Shown: positions 1-11,589 of the stretch, one piece after another
Layout: each line of letters opens with the position of its first letter
How positions within the stretch are numbered: position 1 is the stretch's first letter
Source: Buxus sempervirens
Lineage: Eukaryota; Streptophyta; Magnoliopsida; Buxales; Buxaceae
NCBI GenBank assembly: GCA_947561395.2
Contig: OX387194.1
Span: 26,704,536-26,768,535 of the forward strand
DNA length: 64,000 nucleotides
Direction: 5' to 3'
The notes under the pieces: generated by a model
What the model was told of the DNA's origin: nothing
Seen by the model: only the letters and a program-made list of their open reading frames with translations
The model's database searches: none
Translations under genes and position numbers: made by a program

Positions 1-194
1 TTCTAGAATTGTATATCGAGTTCGAAGGGGAGGATGAAAATGGACAGCAATTGCTCTCTAATATCAGGAATACCCTTGTCATATATGAGGATCTGTTGGT
101 AATTGCTGTTAAGGATATGACACATATACATGGGCCAAATGAAGAGACAAACAATGACGTGATGTGTGCATTGCATGTGGAATCTCATGGATGA
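1..194 (+). other. Partial open frame at window edge, unidentified
   Basis: The first 190 bases are open in one frame from the window edge to a TGA near 194. They encode an acidic stretch containing LYIEFEGEDENGQQL and ending HVESHG. This could be the tail of a last exon whose upstream part lies outside the window, or chance. I do not recognise a family. No polyadenylation signal stands out in the following bases. Confidence 0.15.
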
Positions 195-1105
195 TCCATG
201 CTTGAACCATGCATGGATTAGTTGCCATGTATGGACTCATGACCATAATATTTACTTTCTAATATTGTGTTGCTGATATCTTTCTAATATGGTGGAGCTG
301 ATTCTAATATGGATTTAGAAAGAGATATGGTGGAGAGATTTGAGGAGTTGTAATCCTAATTTTAATGTATTATAAACAAGATTTCTTTGGTTGACCAAGG
401 TAACTTTTGAAAAGCAAGGGAAAAGATTTGAAAGCCCTCAAATAAAATATAATCAATTAAACCCAATAGGAGACTATTAAAATTTCATAGCTTTGTACAT
501 AGGATGCCTTTCAAACTTTTAGGCATTAAAATAATTACAACCCATTAAGAAATTCCTACTACAATGTATCTACTTTAAACAATTACAATTAAAAAATAGG
601 GCTATAAAATTACAAAAAAATCTCGCTCAATCAATAACATAAACAAAATAACAAATCAATTATTGATTGCGTAACCAAAACCCTATGCCTATTATCTTTG
701 AAAATATTAAAACATCACGTCCAGACTCCACCCCCAGCCTTGCTACCACGTCTCACTCCCGCATCCAGGAGATAAAATGTCCAAGAGAGAGAAAAAATAG
801 AGGATGGGAGATGAAAAGTTTCTGATTTAGTGTTTTACTGGATAACTCAGATTGATGAGATCTAAGTTTCTACTTATACTAAATCTTAATCCTATCACAA
901 CTAAAACTCCTAATTTGTCTACCCATCCACCAATAATATTAGACTTTAATTAGGATAAGCCACTTTAACCACCAAGAGGATATTCTATCTAACCTACTTC
1001 CCAGATATCTAGGAAACCAAAACTTTGTGTGTCCATAGTGGCATTGTAACACTTTAAGTCTCATATAAGGAGACATGCACAACAAAGTGGACCTCATTCA
1101 AATAT
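195..1105. other. AT-rich non-coding stretch
   Basis: No open frame of note, no terminal repeats and no RNA gene are visible. The sequence is AT-rich with A and T runs, ordinary for plant intergenic DNA. Confidence 0.5.
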
Positions 1106-1107
1106 AA

Positions 1108-2400
1108 AAATCATCATCATTATCATAAGCCAGTTCCCACTAAAGTGGGGTCAGCAACAAGTATCTTGTCTTTCCAACCCACTTTATAAAAAATTATATC
1201 TTCAATTAATCTAGTTTTTGTAAGTCTTGTTTTATACACTCCATCAATGTCTTTTTATATCTGCCTCTTACTCGTTTAGATCCTTCCATATCCATACTCT
1301 CACACCTTCTTACAGGTACATCTCTTGGTCTCAACTTTACATAACTAAACCATCTTAACCTACTCTCCTCAATTTTATCCCTAATGCAGTCTATACCTAA
1401 CCACTTTCAAATGTTTTCATTTCTTATTTTGACTTTCTTAGTTTTTCCACAAGACTATCTTAAAATCCTTATCTTGGTAACACTCATCTTCTCAACATGT
1501 TGATTATTTGTTGCCCAGCATTCTGCACCATAGAAATATAGCTGGTCTAATTGCTATCTTATAAACTTATCCTTTAGTTTAAGTGGAACATGCTTATCAC
1601 ACAACACCCTAGAATCACCCCTCCACTTAATCCAACCAGCTTTAATCCTATGTGCAATAGATTCATCAATTTTTCCATATTTTTGTACCATTGATCCAGG
1701 ATTTTTGAACTTATTATTTAAAGGCATATCTTGATTGTCAATCTTAATAGTTTCATTGGCTATATTGTTATTTGTATTAAAAGGGCATTTCATATATTCA
1801 ATCTTTGCACAGGTTATTTGAAAACAATTTGATTCTAAGGTATTTCTCCACAATTCTAGCTTAATATTTATTTATGCATAGCAATTCACCAAGACACCTT
1901 ATTTTGAATTTGTCAACTCATCCATAACTAACGCGAAAAGATAAGGGATGATAGCTGACCCTTGATGCAAACCTATTTAACAAGAAAATCAGTTGTCTCC
2001 CCACTACCAGTTTTCACTTTAGTTAAGGCTCCCTCATACATATCCTTTATTATATAAATATATTTTATTGGTACACCTTTTTTTATAAAAAGTCTACCAA
2101 ATTAATTCTCCTGGAACCCTATCATATGATTTTTCTAAATCAATAAGAATCATATGCAAATCTTTTTTCTAGAATTTTCTATTAACTATCTAAGTCAAAA
2201 TATAGTTTTGGTAGTGGATCTTGCAAGGATAAATCCAAATTGGTTTTCTATCACTCTATTGATTAGCCTTAACCTATGTTCAATCACTCTTTCCCACACT
2301 TTCATAGCATGAATCATAAGTTTAATGCCACGGTAATTTGCACACTGTTTTACATCTTCCTTATTCTTATATATTGGTATTATTGTTATATTAAGAATGT
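1108..2400 (-). mobile_element. RTE-clade LINE, 5'-truncated, 3' half of reverse transcriptase
   Basis: Reading the minus strand from about 2400 down to 1110 gives pieces of a plant RTE-type non-LTR reverse transcriptase. In order they are: YRGIKLM near 2330, NQFGF near 2250, a DMYEGAL-like piece near 2040, MDELT near 1925, then an open block at 1554-1853 with KIEYMKCPFN, AHRIKAGWIKWRG and VLCDKHVPLKLK. This is the characteristic C-terminal order of plant RTE elements. The 3' end carries GACCCCACTTTAGTGGGA and a short ATG/ATC-type trinucleotide run at 1112-1130, as RTE tails do. The frame is interrupted by several stops and shifts, so the copy is dead. The 5' end is lost near 2400, presumably by incomplete reverse transcription. 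No clear target duplication was found. Confidence 0.85.
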
Positions 2401-2641
2401 TTTAATATGAAGAACATAGATCGTTAGTTTAAAACAAAATAAAAAGAGTACATAATAGCAGCGAAAAAAGATAGAACAAACAAAGCGAAAAACAAAGATG
2501 GAGAAAAGGAGAAAAATACGAAGAGGAGAGAGTAAATATAAGAGACAAAGAAGCCGAGGAGTATCACCTTGTTTGCAACAAAGACAAAGCGGACAAGGAA
2601 AGAAAGGTTGCTGGAAGAAAAACAATGGAACAAAAGTTTAA

Positions 2642-2700
<59 letters not shown>

Positions 2701-2940
2701 AACTATCTCGTTTGTTCCTTTGCAACAACCCAGATAACAATGAGGAACAACAAGCAGAACCTAGAAAATGAATATATTATTAAAAGAAAAATGATAGATA
2801 GAGAAAGAAAGGAGGCGAGAAAGATGAAGCGGAGGCAATACATACAACTGCCATTTGTTTGCAACACTAGAAAACGAAGACAAAAGAAAAGCATCGACCC
2901 ACAAAGATGAACAAAGAGAATGATAGGTTTTTTTTCTTTT
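2401..2940. repeat. Purine-rich low-complexity DNA with a (GA)n microsatellite
   Basis: The plus strand is strongly A/G-rich. A near-perfect GA dinucleotide run lies at about 2645-2692. Apparent minus-strand frames here are Phe/Leu/Ser-rich products of the composition and are not genes. Confidence 0.8.
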
Positions 2941-3305
2941 TAATCGAGTTGCCTAATTCTTCGTAATGACTCCCAAATTCTCGTTTATTGGGTAGGGAAT
3001 TAGATAATTTTAAATATAACCTAAAAAGCCAATTCCAAGGAATTGAGTTGTAAATATAATGACAATTTTAAAATATCTAACCAACCAAAAGAATTAGAAT
3101 TGTGAACCAGTTCCCATTCTTACCACAAATTTCACCCCCAATTCCCTCACCAATCGGGACCTTGGAAGATTTGAATTTCACAAATTTATATGATGTGCAT
3201 GGGGTACTACACTAACCTGTGATGATTAAAGGCCAAATGAATTGAAACAAACATAGGCACTTCAAAGTTCAAACCCTCAACTCATAGAAGTCATCGTATT
3301 CAAAC
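2941..3305. other. Unassigned AT-rich DNA
   Basis: I see no coding signal or repeat structure between the GA-rich block and the MITE that begins at 3306. Confidence 0.4.
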
Positions 3306-3612
3306 TAGGTATGACAAGAAGGCAGGTTTTGCTAAAACCGAACCCGCCCTTATAAGGATTTAGGGAATACCAAATCCTAACCAGCCCATTTGAGTGGTAA
3401 TGGGGCGAGTCAGGGTAGACCCGGTTGTACCCGGTTGTAGTATATATATATATCAAATAGAGTATATAAATTAGTAATATATTTATTAATAAAACATGAA
3501 TTCTTTTTATATATTATATATTCGAAATAATATTTTAAACATATAAAATAATATTTTAATATTGGGTGAGCTAAACCCAAACCCGCCACTAACCCGATTT
3601 TGGCCATTCCTA
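3306..3612. mobile_element. hAT-type MITE with 8-bp target duplication
   Basis: The 307-bp element starts TAGGTATGACAAGAAGGCAG and ends with a sequence whose reverse complement starts TAGGAATGGCCAAAATCGGG. It is flanked on both sides by the identical 8-bp ATTCAAAC (3298-3305 and 3613-3620). Terminal TAGG and 8-bp target duplications fit the hAT superfamily. The inside is non-coding, with CCCGCC-like blocks near both ends and a TA run at 3440-3452. It must have been mobilised by a transposase from elsewhere. Confidence 0.85.
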
Positions 3613-3845
3613 ATTCAAACAAACAAAATTGTCTTTTACCGATCGTTAATTTAATGATCATTCAACAAGCCCTATTACTGTATTACAGAAAATGAATAAC
3701 AAGAGCTCTTCATAAGTTTTTTCTCAGGCACTTCAATCGTTTGCTTCTTCTAAATTGAAAATATCCACACAAAATGCACACAAACGCCTTCACCTTGCAT
3801 ATGAATAAAAATTGAAACCCCAAAACATAATTAGGAAAAATAAAG

Positions 3846-4251
3846 ATCTTGAATGTTACCGGAACCCATTGATTCTCACATAGTTGAGAGCAAGGTTGAC
3901 TACTGCACGCTCATCGGTTCGTGTAGGTTGATACAAATCTTCTTCGCCGGAGTGTTGATGCTGAAAGTTACCACTGTCGCTCTCTTTGATGAAAATATTG
4001 ATTACCGAAATAGAATGGAAAGAGTAAGCAGGAACACTAACACCAGGAGTGTAAATCGTGGATTGGAGAAAAGAATAGGTGAGGGTTTTGGCTGAGAGAG
4101 GGAAGAAACGACGGAAGACATGAAAGCGAAGAGAGGAGAACCTACTAACTATATTGAAGTCAATAAGTGTTATCGCGCTTGCTCTCGAATCCTGCGAACA
4201 TTGAGGTGTGAAGGTTTCACGAGGGCTGACGGCGTCTTCACCAGCAAACAT
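3846..4251 (-). other. Possible first exon of an unidentified host gene, minus strand
   Basis: The minus strand is open for 131 codons from an ATG at 4251. The protein has an Arg/Ser/Phe-rich region (VFRRFFPLSAKTLTYSFLQS) that would suit an organelle transit peptide. An acidic region follows, with the pattern DERAVVNLALNYVRINGF at its end. That final pattern loosely recalls the start of the mature part of the mitochondrial ubiquinone-biosynthesis protein COQ9, but the match is too short to name it. A GTAAC follows the GGTTCCG codons near 3858 and could be a splice donor. No continuing exon is seen down to base 1, so this may be an orphan exon, a gene running out of the window, or chance. Confidence 0.22.
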
Positions 4252-4541
4252 TGAGGTGGTATGAATAGTGAATACCCTGAGACTTCATTGAGGATTGAAA
4301 CTTGAAATATTGGGATTAGGTTTCCCTGGTATCAAACAGAAAAAGGGTAAACTTGGAAAACTAGTTTGCCTTTCTAGTAAACTGAATTTTAATTATTACT
4401 ATAAAGTATCATTAAAAGTTAATTTTGCCAAAAAAAAAAAAAGACAAAAAAATGCAAAAAACAAGTGAAAAAAGGAAAAAACGAAGAAAAAAAAAAGAGA
4501 TATAACAGGGAAAAAAAGCTCTTACATTTTCAATCAATTTA

Positions 4542-5968
4542 GAATGTGTTTGTTCACCAGAAAATAAGGAAAACAAAATATTTTTCAGAATTTTAAAATT
4601 TTATAGACGTTTGTTTTAGGAAAAAAAGAAAACTAGGAGAAAATATTTTCCAAATTAAAGGAAAATTGGCGGAAAATAACTTCTGCTAAAATTTGGAGGA
4701 AGTTATTTTCCGCCGGGCGTTACAAATATAACTCTCGTGTTTAGAATTTTTTTTCCTCCTCCTTCGACTCTCTTCTTCCTCCTTTTGGGGCACGACGAAC
4801 GATTTCAACGAAGGTAGCTCGACGAACAACTTTGACTCAATTCTATTTTGCTTGAAAGTGATAAAAACAGGCGGCCGGAATGTGGAGAAGATGGAGGTGA
4901 CGGAGAGGAGGTCTCTGATGGTTAGCACCCACGACTATGGCGATCCCTCGATGAACCGAGGGCATGATCCGAGTACTAAATTTGGGAGGACTCCATCTCC
5001 ATGACCTTCTGTCGATTATGTCACATAATCAATAAATAGAAATCGAGAATGATGATCATCGGTCTTATGGATGCGAATCATAGCTCTGGAGGCAACAATA
5101 ATATCTTTTGAGCTGAGATTTGAAAAGCTGCACCTTATTCTTTGCAGAAGAAACGGACACAATACATCAAACCCACCTTCTCCACAATCTTCCACAAGAC
5201 ACTCCTTGAAGAATAACATTGTTAAGTGATATAGGTGAGCAATCCCTCCAATGTTCAATTTCATTTCGATCATTTTAATAGGAAATTCATGAGCCGAAAT
5301 GTGAAAGGACCCTTTTGTTAGAGAAATCACGTCATTAATTTACTCCTATTCTCCAACTGCTCGACAAAAGGCCTATGATGAGTTGAAATTTATTATGCAA
5401 ACATATTTGTGCCAGTAGTGTTTCGCCTTCTCTCTAAATGGCTATAGCTTATTTAGTGTTGCCTTTATGAACGTCTCGATAATCCTCTCTCTCTCTCTCT
5501 TACACTTTTTTATTTTTATTCTTGTGATGTTTTGTTCACAAAATTTTCGTTTTATGTTTTGCAATCAAAGGATACTGCCTACTGTTTGATCATATTCCTA
5601 AGTGGGCTACACTGTCTATTCCTTGTTATTGACTTATTGAAGGTTTATTGTTTGATGGTGCTTAGGCTAGATATCAAAGCAAAGTAGTTTCATCAATTTT
5701 GTGCTTGGGTTAGACATACGGTATTACAGAAAATACAATGATTTGAATTCCAATTTAGGTTATTGTTCGATGGCTCTCAGCCTGGACATTGTTGCAAAGC
5801 TGTTAGTCCTCAAATTAGATTTGGAGAGCAAAAATTATAGAGATTTAATTTTTGTCTATCAAAATTGACTAGATTCTAAAATATTTTCCATGTTACATCC
5901 AAACACTTGGAAAAAACAAAGAAGGAAAATTTATTCTGGAAAATATTTTCCACTGGAAAAACAGAGCC
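4542..5968. mobile_element. Possible PIF/Harbinger-like non-autonomous element
   Basis: The left end, starting GAATGTGTTTGTTCACCAG, and the reverse complement of the right end, starting GGCTCTGTTTTTCCAGTGG, align at about 14 of 23 positions. Both are followed inward by GAAAATATTTTCC-like sequence. Each end is flanked by TTA (4539-4541 and 5969-5971), the 3-bp target type of PIF/Harbinger elements. The 1.4-kb interior has only short frames, and no DDE transposase could be recognised. The ends are imperfect, so an ancient or composite element is also possible. Confidence 0.4.
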
Positions 5969-6234
5969 TTAAGGAAAAATTCACCTCAGAATGAGAGCTG
6001 GGAATTCCCTTAGAAAAACAAATACCTATATGTTATGTGTCAAAGAATCTTCTTTGTTCCAAGTTACAGATTTTTTTATAGGTATTGTAGTTTAAGTTTT
6101 ATTAGATGTTCATGGTCATTATGTACGGTTTTGTGGATTGATAAACTTTAAAAAAACTAAAGAAAATTTCATGGCCAAACTCAACAACAGTAGAAACTTC
6201 AAAGTTGCTTTTACGTGGTTCCTTTAGGTCTTTA

Positions 6235-6660
6235 CAAGCCTGATTTTGTATTTGATTAAAATTTCTGATGAACTTAGGATGGATTTTGGATTTGATTAAA
6301 AAAAGAAGCCTGATTTTGTAGCGCGCGGATACTTTTTTTTAGCGCCCGAATCATATTTATAAGGGTAATTTGGTCATTTTTTTATAAATTTGTTAACACC
6401 GTTAGGAGGAAGTTAACGGCAGGGGTGCTACGTGTACATTTCACAAAACTAGAGGGGTGTTAGTGATCACTTTCAAAACACAGGGGGTTTAAGTGTCCAT
6501 GCACTAAAACTCAGGGGGTCTAAGTATAATTTTCCCAATAAGGGAAAATTACATTTACACCCCCTGAGTTTTAGCGCGCGGATACTTTTTTTTAGCCCCC
6601 GAATCATACTTACAAGCCTGATTTTGTATTTGATTAAAAAAAGAAGGGGCATTTAGCTTT
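6235..6660. mobile_element. Head-to-head MITE ends (GGGAAAATTA-type terminal repeats)
   Basis: One element end reads leftward to a terminus at 6536 (…TATAATTTTCCC). A second starts at 6542 (GGGAAAATTACATTTACACC). Only AATAA separates them. The two arms are near reverse complements over about 35 bp including CCCCCTGAGTTTTAG. Both continue into a shared GCGCGCGGATACTTTTTTTTAG block. The phrase AAGCCTGATTTTGTA occurs at about 6237, 6307 and 6615, marking duplication breakpoints. Long terminal inverted repeats of this kind are typical of Mutator-like MITEs, but I could not read a 9-bp target duplication. Confidence 0.5.
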
Positions 6661-6710
6661 AGATCTATTGTGATTAATGTTGTGGTTCGTGCTCTCTTAT
6701 GAAGGGCATT

Positions 6711-6866
6711 AGAGTCATTTGACTTTAACAGAAGGTTAAGAGGAGATTAGACACCTAATCCCGTTTTTGTAAAAGAGGTTACAACAGTAGAGTCATTTGA
6801 CTTTAACAAAAGGTTAAGAGGGGATTAGACACCTGATCCCATTTTTATAAAAGAGATTGCATTTTG
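6711..6866. repeat. 78-bp tandem duplication
   Basis: Two adjacent copies of a unit beginning AGAGTCATTTGACTTTAACA start at 6711 and 6789 and differ at a few positions. No coding content. Confidence 0.8.
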
Positions 6867-7004
6867 GAGGCTTGGGAAAGAGATTTTGTGGAGACAAACT
6901 ATTTTAATTGAAACGAATTCATATGAGATCTAAATCACGATGTGAATGATTTAGAATTGGAGATTTTAACTTCTAAATCATATATTGTATTTGTAGGATT
7001 TTTG

Positions 7005-7056
7005 TTTCGGGTGGGGGGGGGTGGGGTGGGTGGTGGTGTTGTGGGGGGCGGCGCAC
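7005..7056 (+). repeat. G-rich tract
   Basis: The plus strand holds repeated runs of three to nine G separated by single T or short GT steps. The composition could form a G-quadruplex. A 17-base A run follows at about 7084-7098. Confidence 0.75.
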
Positions 7057-7131
7057 ATGTGCCATTTCTTAGAAAATTGACACAAAAAAAAAAAAAAACC
7101 TCAAAACCTAAGAGCATCCAACCATCCCCAC

Positions 7132-7221
7132 GAGCATCAGGCTCGAGTGGCAAGGTTCCTCTATTTCTTTTGCATTGAGCATCAGGCTCGAGTGGCAAGG
7201 TTCCTCTATTTCTTTTGCGTT
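7132..7221. repeat. 45-bp tandem duplication with CTCGAG core
   Basis: Two copies of a 45-bp unit (GAGCATCAGGCTCGAGTGGC…) start at 7132 and 7177 and are almost identical. Similar GCTCGAG phrases occur in the Tekay-type LTR at 19.39 kb and near 7333, so this may be a remnant of the same LTR family. Confidence 0.7.
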
Positions 7222-7359
7222 GACGATTGTCCCTCGCTCAACCCATGCTTGGGTGATAACCTCTAATCCATGATCTTTGTCTCGAGCCATGATTGTATTT
7301 GTAATGTCTTAGTTTGGCGCTCAGCTCCTGCTCGAGCATCAACACTAAATTTTGGAAAT

Positions 7360-9890
7360 CTTGTTTTAAATTCTTAAATGACTACCTAAATTATTATCTG
7401 CTTCATTAGCATAATGTGGACGATTCTTGTCGAACTTTAACATATGCGGATGATAATAATAATAAATCGATAAGAATGAATAGCATGTGAAGCCTATTAT
7501 AATGAGTATTATTTCTCTTAAATTATTGATCCAGTCAACTCTATGTATGATGATGATCATGTTATAACATATGATTTATTAGTATTAAGATTATCCAAGT
7601 GACCTTAACAATAGAAAGAATTATTTGAGCAATGGCTTGCTTTAGCTAGGTATTCCTAGCGTGACCTTAATCCGCTATTGGTTGTAAAGATCTATTGGAG
7701 GTGGTTAATTCTTTACCTAATCCATGGCATTCTAGGTTACGGTGGACTTAGCTTCCTTTCCTAGAAAGGTACTAGATTTACCCCGAAATATATGAGCATA
7801 AGAATAACCCACAAGATACATGTGAAAACCATAAATATTTATATTTAATAAATAAACCAAAACCAAACACCTGTATTTCTTTACAAAATATTTGACGAAC
7901 CAAAACCATGCATTATTCCTTAATAAATCAAAACTGTTTGAAAATGAAATATAAATCCAAAAATTTTATCAACGTAAAACCAACCTTAAGACGCCTAAGA
8001 AATCAGTATTTAATTATAACAAATCTGAAAATTATCATAAATTATCCACATATAAATTTGGCATCTTATATTACTAAATCATTTTCAATTAAAAGAAAAC
8101 TCATAATTTGTAGATAAACTAATTTTAACACACCTTTTTGTATAATAATAGCATCAATATTAGTAGATTTATAAGGAATGATTTAAAAATATAAAATAAA
8201 TTTCATGTCATTTTTATAGAATTTTAATCTTACATAAGTCAATTTTGTTCCTTATGTACTAGTAATATTCCCAACCTTATAACTTGATCATTTCTCAACT
8301 AAATCCCTTGAAATTTGATTTGTTAGATTCTAAACTCATAGTACTAAAATTACATGTAGCAGTTTTTCAAAATTCTTTATGGTTAAATAATTATAGCATT
8401 TCAAAGTAAATTTTTAATGAAAACTTGTGTAGACCTGTAACGACCCAACCCAGCGAGGTATTATCGGCTTTGGGCTTAAGCTTGTATGGTTTTGTCCCTA
8501 AAAGGCTCATTAGGTAGAGCGTTATTCTTGACTCTTATACCTTACTGGGCTTTCACCCGTTTCCGATGTGGGATTGGGATGTTACAAGACCAGTAAGCAA
8601 TAAAAATTAATTTAAAAATATTAAACAATAGAATATAATTTAAATTATATTTTTGGGTGAAACTATACAAAAAATACAACTTTCATGAGATCATGTGTCC
8701 TTAATCTATTTCCAATTAGGTGTAGAAATTTCATATAGTTGAAAAATAGGTGCAGAAATCTAGTTTTCTTGGTTTTTGGCTAATATAAGCTTTCAGTACT
8801 TTAAGGAGATTACTTTGCACAAAAAATATGGTTTGAAACTATTCCTAAATCATCCAATAATCGTTATTAGGTCCTTTAAAACCACACCAACATGTGAAAA
8901 CGCCAAGCATAGTCAGATTCAATCAAATAAATCCATAATTAAATCAAGTTTTCCACCATCGAACACATATAGATTAAATCCACATAACCAACCTTCCAAA
9001 TCATTGAAAACTAGCATGAATCCATGTAACTAAACCAAATAAATCTATAAAGACATTGTTTATCGGCTAAACAACAAAACCATGCAGTTTTCCAAAATTT
9101 TGAAGAGTTACTACTTATCTTTAGAATGCAAAAATCCCTTCTCATATGAACCAAAATTACAATTACGTTTTCCTCAAAATTGGACTATGTTGTAAGGCTC
9201 CAAACATTATCTCCACCGTTCAAATTTAAGAACCAATGTCATGACCTCCTCCAAATTTCTACTCGATCTGACGGTAGATCGTTGACGGATCGTGTTTTGA
9301 TAAAAGATAGTTAGGATGGACTGCAATAGTTTTTCTCCTCCATATTCTCTACACCCAAGCATTCTCTTCTAGGGTTTCTCTACACTTCCGAACCTCCAAT
9401 AATATAGCTAAAAAGTCTTAATAGCAACCCATAGTTCTCTATTTATAATGGGGGGTTTAAACATTTCCCTAATTCAGTTAGGTTTAGGGTTTCCTAATTC
9501 AAATAGGCCAATTGGTTTCCTAATCCAATTCAAATAGGGTTTCCTACTTGGATTATAATTTTAATAGACTTTCCTAATCCAACTAGAAATACAAGTCTAC
9601 TTTTTCCAAAACATTATTAATTAGACTTTTTTGTCATATTTTTATTCCCTATTTTTAAATATTACCCAATCACCCTATAGCCTCACTTATTTCCCAATTT
9701 ATGACCACTAATTAAGTATAATCACCAACAGATCCTTTTATCAACTTTTAGGCCATAAATCATGCTATTTAAATTCAAATTAAACTGAACTTAGGTCTAA
9801 TTAAAATCTTTAGATCTATAATTATTTAATTAATCAATTTATTAATTTGGCTAATTAGGAAATGACTAAACTACCCTTAGGCAAATTTCT
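7360..9890 (-). mobile_element. Degenerate Tekay/Del-type LTR remnant, minus strand
   Basis: The reverse complement of about 9060-9130 (a GTAGTAAC-like phrase, then GCATGGTTTTGTTGTTTAGCC) matches 19020-19080 of the solo LTR at 18.0-21.1 kb. The AT-rich stretch 9440-9890, read in reverse, resembles the first 600 bp of that LTR. A TRIM solo LTR is inserted at 8436. The right limit near 9890 is fairly clear. The left limit is a guess, because similarity fades below about 8.6 kb. No coding part. Confidence 0.45.
8436..8586 (-). mobile_element. TRIM solo LTR with 5-bp target duplication
   Basis: This 151-bp unit begins TGTAACGACCCAACCCAGCG and ends GATGTTACA, and is flanked by AGACC on both sides (8431-8435, 8587-8591). 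Its reverse complement matches the LTRs of the TRIM at 63441-63862 (…GGTATAAGAGNCAAGG…, …GGGTTGGGTCGTTACA), so the functional orientation is minus. It is a solo LTR left by LTR-LTR recombination. Confidence 0.88.
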
Positions 9891-9899
9891 AAGTCATCA

Positions 9900-10850
9900 T
9901 ACTTGTCGACTCCATGGCCATTATCGATAAACCCATCACTGCCATTGAGATTAACACCTACTTATTTGCTGACTTTGGCCCTGAGTTTGATTTCATGATC
10001 ACCTCTCTTACAATATCGGTTGAGCCTATCACCTCTGAAGCTATTCTCGGCTACTTGCTTACTCATGTGGCTTGATTAACTCACCAAACAGCTGCCCAAC
10101 TTTCTCCTCCAGAGATTTTAGCTCAATTTATTGCTTGTGGTTCTAACTCCCGCAGTCGCAGACGTAGCTGAGGCTTCTTCTACAGCTCCTGTGATCGTGA
10201 TCTAGGCTATCATCCTTCATCTTCAACCACCTTTCCCCATTCTTCCTCCAATCGACCCATTTGCCAAGTTTGTTCCATACTCTGACAAACTGCATAGTTT
10301 TATTATTGATTATTTAATCAGGCTTTCCAACCCCGTCCTCTCCCTTCTTTCTCTGCTAATTTCTCCTCTCTTCCCACAGCTGATAACTCCACCCTCTGGC
10401 ACTCGGACAATGCGGTGACATACCACTTCACCTCAGATTTTGCCATTATCGCCATCAATCACATTCCATATGTTAGCACCAATCAAGTGAAGGTTAGAGA
10501 TGGATTTGGGCTTCCCATTCAAAATGTCAGCCAATCCCTACTCCCCACACCACCTCTTGCATGTTCCTTTGCTCTCAAAGAATATGGTTTCTATTTGTAA
10601 GCTTAGTGCTGATCATAATGTCTTCTTTGAGTTCCATTCATTGTTTTTCTTTGTGAAGGACAAGCGTTTGGGCCATCTCCTCTTCAGCAATCCAACTAAA
10701 AATAGACTATATGTGTTTCCTACCTCACTATCCATTCAATCCACTGCACATCTTGGTGAACGTGCTCCTCTTCTTCAATGGCACAACCATTTGGGTCATC
10801 CATCCCTTCGTCTTGTTTGTCAAAAAATTTCTCGCTATTAGCTACAGACT
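9900..10850 (+). mobile_element. Broken Ty1/copia gag-pol fragment
   Basis: Pieces of a plant copia polyprotein follow one another on the plus strand. The first is a gag-like stretch resembling the FLAGLGPEFDSFV…LLAH region of RE1-type elements (about 9960-10080). A retropepsin-like stretch with WHSDNAVTYHFTSD follows at about 10400-10560. A GAG-pre-integrase stretch with FFEFHSLFFFVKD and WHNHLGHPSLRLV lies at about 10600-10840. The copy is broken in several places, has no recognisable LTRs and is clearly old. Confidence 0.8.
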
Positions 10851-10972
10851 GTCAGCACTTTTGCACCCTTTGCACTTTGTTTGGCCAGATTACTATGAAG
10901 CCAAGAGTGATGTGTTTCCTTTTCAAACTTCGGTAAGAAATCTATACTTTGTCACATCCAACCTATACTTTG

Positions 10973-11161
10973 TCACATTCTGGATATAATTTTTATGTTA
11001 CCTTTCTTACCAAATCTCTTAATTCCTTGAGATGGATATACCTTGAAAAATACCTTATCACCAACCTCAAAGCTCAACTCACTCCTTCTAGTGTTTGCAT
11101 AACTCTTTTGACGACTCTGAGCTGTAAGTAATCTCTGGCTAATAAAGTTCACATTTTCCAC
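10973..11161 (-). mobile_element. Ty3/gypsy integrase C-terminal fragment
   Basis: A 62-codon minus-strand frame reads LLTAQSRQKSYANTRRSEL followed by FEVGDKVFFKVYPSQGIKRF. This is the region after the integrase core in plant chromovirus-type Gypsy elements. It abuts the Copia fossil in opposite orientation. Only this short fossil piece is left. Confidence 0.8.
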
Positions 11162-11589
11162 ACAATCCTATACAATCTCCAATTTCCTCCCAACATACAG
11201 GTGATCTACATGCTCTGCCATACATTGCATCATACAGTGTCATAACATACACTTGCATTAATACATATCTCCTCATACCTCCATATTTAATTTACTCTCC
11301 CAATTCAATTAATCAGTTCTCACTTTGGTATTAATATTAATCACTATTTAACTCTTCTTGAAGTAAAATCCATGATTAATCTTCTAACTAATTGAAGTTA
11401 CTATTTCAATTCCCAATTACTCAAAATTACTATTATTTATTTCTTTACTAATTTATTTTTAGAAAATAATGCTAATCCCTTTTGCTTAGATCAAATCTTT
11501 ACTCCCCAATATTTTCATGTTTATTTAATTTATTCTCCAATATTTAGATTTATTTTATTATATTATCATATTCAAAGATTTAGGATTTT
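11162..11589. other. AT-rich spacer
   Basis: No gene or repeat ends recognised before the duplicated host segment that starts near 11590. Confidence 0.4.

Noticed and set aside
8436-8586. Cassandra-type LTR with a 5S rRNA-like promoter
   Set aside because: The size and the CCCACATCGG phrase are similar, but I could not find the 5S box A/C order. Called a TRIM solo LTR instead.
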